NCBI RefSeq assembly: GCF_020171745.1
Contig: NZ_JAIVAH010000007.1
Location: 124,001-188,000 of the forward strand
DNA from: Prescottella equi
GTDB taxonomy: Bacteria; Actinomycetota; Actinomycetes; Mycobacteriales; Mycobacteriaceae
DNA length: 64,000 bases
Direction: 5' to 3'
In this document: piece after piece, positions 59,659-64,000 of the stretch
Layout of the letters: each line of letters begins with the position of its first letter
Numbering within the stretch: the stretch's first letter is position 1
Made by a program: the position numbers and the translations under genes
The notes under the pieces: generated by a model
The model's database searches: none
What the model saw: only the letters and a program-made list of their open reading frames with translations
Told to the model about the DNA's origin: nothing

Positions 59659-61125
59659 GTGGCGGAAGCTCCGACGGACGCCGAGACCGGGACGAGTTCC
59701 GTCGAGCACAGTGGCTATCACCAGGAGCTGAAGCGAACGCTCGGCTCGTTCCAGGTGTTCGCGATCTCGTTCGCGTTCATCTCGGTGGCGGTCGGCATCT
59801 TCGGCACGTACGACGACGTCCTGCAGGACGCGGGGCCGGTCGGGATCTGGCTCTGGGTCGTCGTCGCGGCCGGGCAGATCCTGGTGGCGCTCGTCTACGC
59901 GCAGTTCGCTGCCCGCATCCCACTCAGCGGCTCCACGTACCAGTGGGCCTCACGACTGGCGAATCCGAAGATCGGCTGGGGGTTCGGCTGGCTCACCGTC
60001 TGCTACCTGTCCTTCGGTGTCGTCGCGGTCGACAACGCCCTTGCCAGCCAGGCCTTCATGCCGCTGTTCGGAATCGCGGAGGACGAGGGCACCGCGCGGC
60101 TGATCACGCTGGCAATGGTGCTTGCACAGGCCCTGATCGTCGTGTTCTCGACCCGCATCGTCGCGATGATCAACGCGAGCGCGGTCGGTCTCGAGCTGGT
60201 GATCGTGATGGTGCTGGCGATCGCCCTCGTCGTGGCCGTGGCGGTCACCGGCAACGGGGCGGTCGACAACCTCACCTCGCGGGGTGTCACCGGAAATGCG
60301 CCCGACTACTTCGCGATCGGCGGCGGGTTGATGGGCGCGATGATCATGGGACTGGCGACGCTGGTCGGCTTCGACGCCGCAGCGAACCTGGCGGAGGAGG
60401 CGAAGGATCCGTTCCGCAGCGTTCCGCGCGCGATCGTGGGGTCGGTTGTGGCGGCCGCGCTGCTGGGGTTCGTGTTCCTGATTGCGCTCACCGTCGCGAT
60501 CGACGACGTCCCGCGCATCAGCGAGAGCGCCTCGCCGGTCGCGGCGATCATGCGCGATCAACTCGGCCCGGTGGTGGAGCGGATCCTGCTCGTCGCGATC
60601 ACCTTCGCGTTCTTCGGCGCCGGGATGGTGACCATGGCCGCGTGCTCGCGGATCGTCTTCGCGATGGCCCGCGACTCCCGCTTTCCCGCCTCGGGCCTGA
60701 TGCGGCGGATCGATCCGCGCACGCAGACCCCGATCCCGGCGACGATCCTGATCTGCGTCGTCGCGGTGGTGCTGATGCTCGCGCTGCCGGGTGCCGCGCT
60801 GTTGAAACTCATCGTGGCCGGGACGATCCTCACGGTGATCGTCTACGGCGGGACGATCGTCCTCTACCTGGCGGTGCGCGGACGGTTGGACCGCAGAGCC
60901 GGCGCCTTCAACCTCGGGCGGTTCGAACTGCCGGTGGCGATCGGTGCGCTGGTGTGGATGGTGATCGTGCTGTTCGTGGTGGTCTCGCCCGTCGAGGCAC
61001 GGGTGCCGGTCGTGCTCGTCGCCGCACTGATCCTGGTCGGCGCCGCCTATTTTCTCTGGTTGTGGCGCTTCCGCCGCGACGTGCTCGAGACCGAACCCGG
61101 CGACATCAGCGTCTTCCAGCACTGA
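59659..61125 (+). CDS. APC-family amino acid permease
   Basis: A 488-residue amino acid/polyamine/organocation transporter with about twelve membrane helices (first at FQVFAISFAFISVAVGIFGTY, residues about 33-53). The family signature SGSTYQWASRLANPKIGWGFGWL follows helix 2, and MGLATLVGFDAAANLAEEAKDPFRSVPRAI is the conserved loop after helix 6. It is most like the GABA/choline-type permeases of the ACT subgroup. The GTG start at 59659 follows GGTGAGGTGA. It ends 19 bases from the convergent YnfA-family gene. Substrate not determined. Confidence 0.92.
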   Translation: MAEAPTDAETGTSSVEHSGYHQELKRTLGSFQVFAISFAFISVAVGIFGTYDDVLQDAGPVGIWLWVVVAAGQILVALVYAQFAARIPLSGSTYQWASRLANPKIGWGFGWLTVCYLSFGVVAVDNALASQAFMPLFGIAEDEGTARLITLAMVLAQALIVVFSTRIVAMINASAVGLELVIVMVLAIALVVAVAVTGNGAVDNLTSRGVTGNAPDYFAIGGGLMGAMIMGLATLVGFDAAANLAEEAKDPFRSVPRAIVGSVVAAALLGFVFLIALTVAIDDVPRISESASPVAAIMRDQLGPVVERILLVAITFAFFGAGMVTMAACSRIVFAMARDSRFPASGLMRRIDPRTQTPIPATILICVVAVVLMLALPGAALLKLIVAGTILTVIVYGGTIVLYLAVRGRLDRRAGAFNLGRFELPVAIGALVWMVIVLFVVVSPVEARVPVVLVAALILVGAAYFLWLWRFRRDVLETEPGDISVFQH

Positions 61126-61144
61126 CCGACGGTTATCGAATACC

Positions 61145-61471
61145 TCAGCGCGCGTACATGATCACGCCGACACCGCACAGGCAGATCGCGGCCCCGATGA
61201 TGTCGTAGCGGTCCGGCCGGAAGCCGTCCATGACCACCGCCCACAGCAGCGAACCTGCCACGAACACACCGCCGTACGCGGCGAGGATGCGGCCGAAGTT
61301 GGCGTCGGGCTGCAGCGTGGCGACCAGCCCGTAGATGCCGAGGGCGATCATCCCGGCGCCGACCCACAGCCAGCCCCGCTGCTCGCGCACGCCCTGCCAC
61401 ACCAGCCAGGCCCCGCCGATCTCGAACAGCGCGGCCAGGACGAACAGCAGGATCGAACGGGTCACGGTCAT
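61145..61471 (-). CDS. YnfA-family small membrane protein
   Basis: A 108-residue protein of the YnfA (UPF0060) family with four transmembrane helices ([68 protein letters not shown]). The conserved [15 protein letters not shown] and [15 protein letters not shown]-like segments are present, with DRYDIIGA before the last helix. These proteins look like small multidrug transporters, but a transport role is unproven. The ATG at 61471 gives exact family length. Confidence 0.93.
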   Translation of the reverse strand: MTVTRSILLFVLAALFEIGGAWLVWQGVREQRGWLWVGAGMIALGIYGLVATLQPDANFGRILAAYGGVFVAGSLLWAVVMDGFRPDRYDIIGAAICLCGVGVIMYAR

Positions 61472-61496
61472 GGCATCAATATCTCAGGCCGTGGGA

Positions 61497-62486
61497 CTAA
61501 CGGTTCCAGTCCCCCAGCCCGTCGGCGCCGCTGAGGATGCCGCCGGCGGTGTTCTGCACGATCACCGGGTCGCCCTTCTTGGCGTTCTCGAAGAACCAGC
61601 GGCCGTCCTCGGTGCTGACATTGAGGCAGCCGTGGCTGACGTTGCTGTAGCCCTGCTGCTGCACCGACCACGGCGCGGCGTGGACGAAGATGCCGCTGTA
61701 GGAGATTCGCGTCGCGTACTCGACGTACGTCCGGTAGCCCTCGGGCGCGTCGATCGGCACACCGTACGTGGACGAGTCCATGTACATGTCGCGGAACTTC
61801 TCACCCACGATGTAGGTGCCGTTCGGGGTCTCGTAGCCGGGCTTGCCGAGCGATGTCGGCATCGTCTTGACGATCTCGCCGTTGCGGGTGACGGTGATCT
61901 GCTTGGTGTTGTCGTCGGCGACGGTCACGAGGGCGTCGCCGATCGAGAACGTGGACTGCGCGTCGCCGGCCTGGACGGTGACCTGGATGTTGGCGGGCCA
62001 GAACTGGGTCGGCTTCCACCGGACCTGCTTGTCGTTGATCCAGTAGAAGTGCCCCTCGACCGGCGGGTCGGTGGTGACCCGCATGGCCCGCTCGGCGACG
62101 GCGCGATCACCGACGGCCTCGTTGAAGCGGATGATGATCGGCTGCGCGATGCCCACCACCTCGCCGGGTGCCGGATTCAGCGACGGTGCCGAGAAGTTCG
62201 CGGGCCCGAGCGGCGGCGGAGCCGTCACGACCAGGCCGGCCGGCAGCAACGCCTGGATCTCACGTGGCAGCTCGAATCCCGGCGGGAGCACCAGTGGCGG
62301 CGTGGGGATCTGCGGCAGCTCGAGCGCGGGAAGCTGGACGCCGGGGATCTCCGCGCTGCCGGGGAACAGCGGCGCGGCCTGCGCGGGAGCGACGAGCGCG
62401 GCACCGGCCGCGGTGACCCCGACGAGCACGGCTGCCGCCCGGACGAACCACCTCTGCCGACCACGTCCTGCGATCTGCCCGGTCAT
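61497..62486 (-). CDS. L,D-transpeptidase (YkuD family), secreted
   Basis: A 329-residue peptidoglycan-remodelling L,D-transpeptidase that makes 3-3 crosslinks in the cell wall. A signal peptide (WFVRAAAVLVGVTAAGAALVAPAQA, to about residue 38) precedes a proline-rich stretch (about 40-90), then a bacterial Ig-like domain (IAQPIIIRFNEAVGDRAVAERAMRVTTDPP) and the YkuD catalytic domain with the active-site block GIFVHAAPWSVQQQGYSNVSHGCLNVSTED. The histidines and the catalytic cysteine are intact. The ATG at 62486 was chosen to include the signal peptide. It follows the mycobacterial Ldt layout. Confidence 0.94.
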   Translation of the reverse strand: MTGQIAGRGRQRWFVRAAAVLVGVTAAGAALVAPAQAAPLFPGSAEIPGVQLPALELPQIPTPPLVLPPGFELPREIQALLPAGLVVTAPPPLGPANFSAPSLNPAPGEVVGIAQPIIIRFNEAVGDRAVAERAMRVTTDPPVEGHFYWINDKQVRWKPTQFWPANIQVTVQAGDAQSTFSIGDALVTVADDNTKQITVTRNGEIVKTMPTSLGKPGYETPNGTYIVGEKFRDMYMDSSTYGVPIDAPEGYRTYVEYATRISYSGIFVHAAPWSVQQQGYSNVSHGCLNVSTEDGRWFFENAKKGDPVIVQNTAGGILSGADGLGDWNR

Positions 62487-62612
62487 GTCCGTACCCCCTC
62501 GCTCGACGACACCGTGCCACGGTCGCGCCGCCACAGCGGGCGTCCGGTACGTCTTATTCAGCCATACCGGACGCGCGTCCCACAACCGACCCGCCGCGAA
62601 CCGCTACGCCCC

Positions 62613-64000
62613 TCAGCCGGCCTCGCCGCGTGCGATCTCGAGCATCGCGGCGATGTCGACGATCTTGGTGCGGGAACGTCCACTCTCGGCGCCGAGTGCG
62701 CGTTCCTGCTTGTCGATCCGCTGCCAGCCCTGGAAGTCGACGACGTCGGGCTGACGCTCCCCGACGATCCGGCCGAGGTGCTCACGCTCGCTGGACGGCT
62801 GGGGCAGCATTCCGTCGGAGAAGTCGGACAGCAGGAGATCGACGGTGGCCGCCGAGCAGTGCTTGTTGGTGCCGATGACGCCGGTGGGCCCGCGCTTGAT
62901 CCAGCCCGCGACGTACACGCCGGGGACGGGCTTGCCGGTCTCCGGGTCGATGACCCGTCCGTTCTCGTTGGGCACGACGCCGCGGCGCTCGTCGAACGGC
63001 AGATCGGCGATCGGCAGGCCCTTGTAACCGATCGACCGCAGCACCAGGCCGGTCTCGAGGGTTTCGGTGCGGTCGGTCGGACGCGCCGAGAGCTTGCCCG
63101 CCTCCTCGGCGACGAGTTCGTTGCGCACCAGGCGGATGGCCTCGACGTGGTCGTTGCCGGTGAGCTCCTCGGGCGAGGCGAGGAAGCGCAGCACGATGCG
63201 CTTGCGTCCGTCCGCGGTGGTCCGCTTGGCGAACTCCTCGGCCTGCCGCACCTTGAGCTTCTCGGACGGCTCGGAGTCCGGTCCGTCGATCCACTCGCGG
63301 CTGGCCGCATCCAGGATCACCTCGTCCGGATCGACGACGATGTCGACATCGGTCATCTGTCCGAGCGCGATCAGTTCGGGGTTGGTGTACGCGGCCTGCG
63401 CGGGCCCGCGTCGGCCGACGATGACGACCTCACGGATGTTGCTGTGGCGCAGCGCCTCGACGGCGTGCTCCGCCATGTCGGTCTTGGCCAGCTCGTCCGG
63501 ATCGGTGACGAGGACGCGGGCGACGTCGAGCGCGACGTTGCCGTTGCCGACGATGACCGCACGCTCACCGGAGAGGTCGAACTCGTGGTGCGCGTAGTCG
63601 GGATGGCCGTTGTACCAGGCGACGAACTCGGTGGCGGCGTGCGATCCGGGCAGGTCCTCGCCCGGAACCCCGAGACGACGGTCGCTGGCCGCGCCCACCG
63701 CGTAGATGACGGCGTGGTGATGTTCGAGGAGCTCCTCGTGGCTCACGTGCTGCCCCACCTCGACGTTGAAGTGGCACTGCACCGAGCGCTTGCCGAGGGC
63801 CGAACGGAACACGTCCGCGACGCCCTTGGTGCCCGGATGGTCGGGGGCGACGCCGGCCCGCACGAGTCCGTACGGCGTGGGCAGGCGGTCGAAGATGTCG
63901 ACCTCGACGCGCGGGCGTGAGGTCAGTTCGATCGCGGCGTAGCAGGCCGACGGGCCGGACCCGACGATCGCGACACGCAGCGTGCCCAGATCGGCGCTCA
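62613..64000 (-). CDS. fprA: NADPH-ferredoxin reductase FprA (start codon cut by window edge)
   Basis: A ferredoxin/adrenodoxin-type NADPH reductase of 462 residues, complete except for the first base of its start codon, which would lie at 64001. Residues 2 onward read SADLGTLRVAIVGSGPSACYAAIEL, with the FAD dinucleotide loop. RLPTPYGLVRAGVAPDHPGTK, the NADP domain VIVGNGNVALDVARVL with VVIVGRRGPAQAAYTNPEL, and GVYVAGWIKRGPTGVIGTNKHCS follow. It passes electrons from NADPH to ferredoxins, for example for cytochromes P450. M. tuberculosis FprA is of similar length (456). Confidence 0.95.
   Translation of the reverse strand, partial: SADLGTLRVAIVGSGPSACYAAIELTSRPRVEVDIFDRLPTPYGLVRAGVAPDHPGTKGVADVFRSALGKRSVQCHFNVEVGQHVSHEELLEHHHAVIYAVGAASDRRLGVPGEDLPGSHAATEFVAWYNGHPDYAHHEFDLSGERAVIVGNGNVALDVARVLVTDPDELAKTDMAEHAVEALRHSNIREVVIVGRRGPAQAAYTNPELIALGQMTDVDIVVDPDEVILDAASREWIDGPDSEPSEKLKVRQAEEFAKRTTADGRKRIVLRFLASPEELTGNDHVEAIRLVRNELVAEEAGKLSARPTDRTETLETGLVLRSIGYKGLPIADLPFDERRGVVPNENGRVIDPETGKPVPGVYVAGWIKRGPTGVIGTNKHCSAATVDLLLSDFSDGMLPQPSSEREHLGRIVGERQPDVVDFQGWQRIDKQERALGAESGRSRTKIVDIAAMLEIARGEAG

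Overview
This is a high-G+C actinobacterial chromosome segment. Rhodococcus or a close mycolic-acid relative is the best guess. The basis is near-textbook versions of mycobacterial/rhodococcal proteins (SigG, Zmp1-type M13 peptidase, FprA, Rv0183-type monoacylglycerol lipase, a mycothiol-type maleylpyruvate isomerase), two REP13E12-type DUF222/HNH genes with actinobacterial SOS boxes, and many regulator-plus-catabolic-enzyme modules. Genes are tightly packed on both strands. No gap between genes exceeds about 260 bases. I see no rRNA, tRNA or CRISPR array.

Layout. 0-1.9 kb: a CaiB-type CoA transferase and an IclR regulator. 2.0-10.8 kb: a histidine-utilisation locus: an IclR regulator, hutH, an aminotransferase, an FAD-linked dehydrogenase, an NCS1 permease, hutI and hutG. 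It has three copies of an IclR-type operator and a separate HutC-like palindrome inside the permease promoter. No urocanase gene (hutU) is present. 10.9-14 kb and 26.8-29.5 kb: two DUF222/HNH genes in inverted orientation, each with a perfect SOS box, bordered by remnants of toxin/immunity-like genes and by lower-G+C hypotheticals. 14-18.4 kb: maleylpyruvate isomerase, then an mhpD-F-E-like lower meta-cleavage operon with a divergent IclR regulator. 18.4-26.6 kb: Lrp regulator/M20 hydrolase, acyl-CoA dehydrogenase/OhrR-like regulator, thioesterase, MBL hydrolase, PucR regulator and an orphan type-II lumazine synthase. 29.5-31.4 kb: a DapA-like lyase with a divergent LysR regulator.

31.4-39.7 kb is rich in sigma factors and hydrolases: an ECF42-type sigma with its YCII/DGPF partner, epoxide hydrolase, monoacylglycerol lipase, an FHA-HTH protein convergent with a SigD-like sigma, SigG, a VOC protein, small proteins and an alpha/beta hydrolase. 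39.7-48.7 kb looks like an undescribed catabolic island: an acyl-CoA synthetase with a small overlapping partner, a GntR regulator, an amidohydrolase, a class II aldolase, two homologous HD-domain proteins carrying the six-ligand pattern of PhnZ-type mixed-valent diiron oxygenases, a TetR regulator and an MHS-type transporter. I rank this the most interesting part of the window.

48.8-64 kb: a LuxR-type ATPase regulator, two pirins, two tandem double-hotdog proteins, two tandem Tat/lipoprotein intradiol dioxygenases, a Zmp1-like peptidase, an APC permease, a YnfA-family protein, an L,D-transpeptidase, and fprA, which lacks only the first base of its start codon at the right edge.
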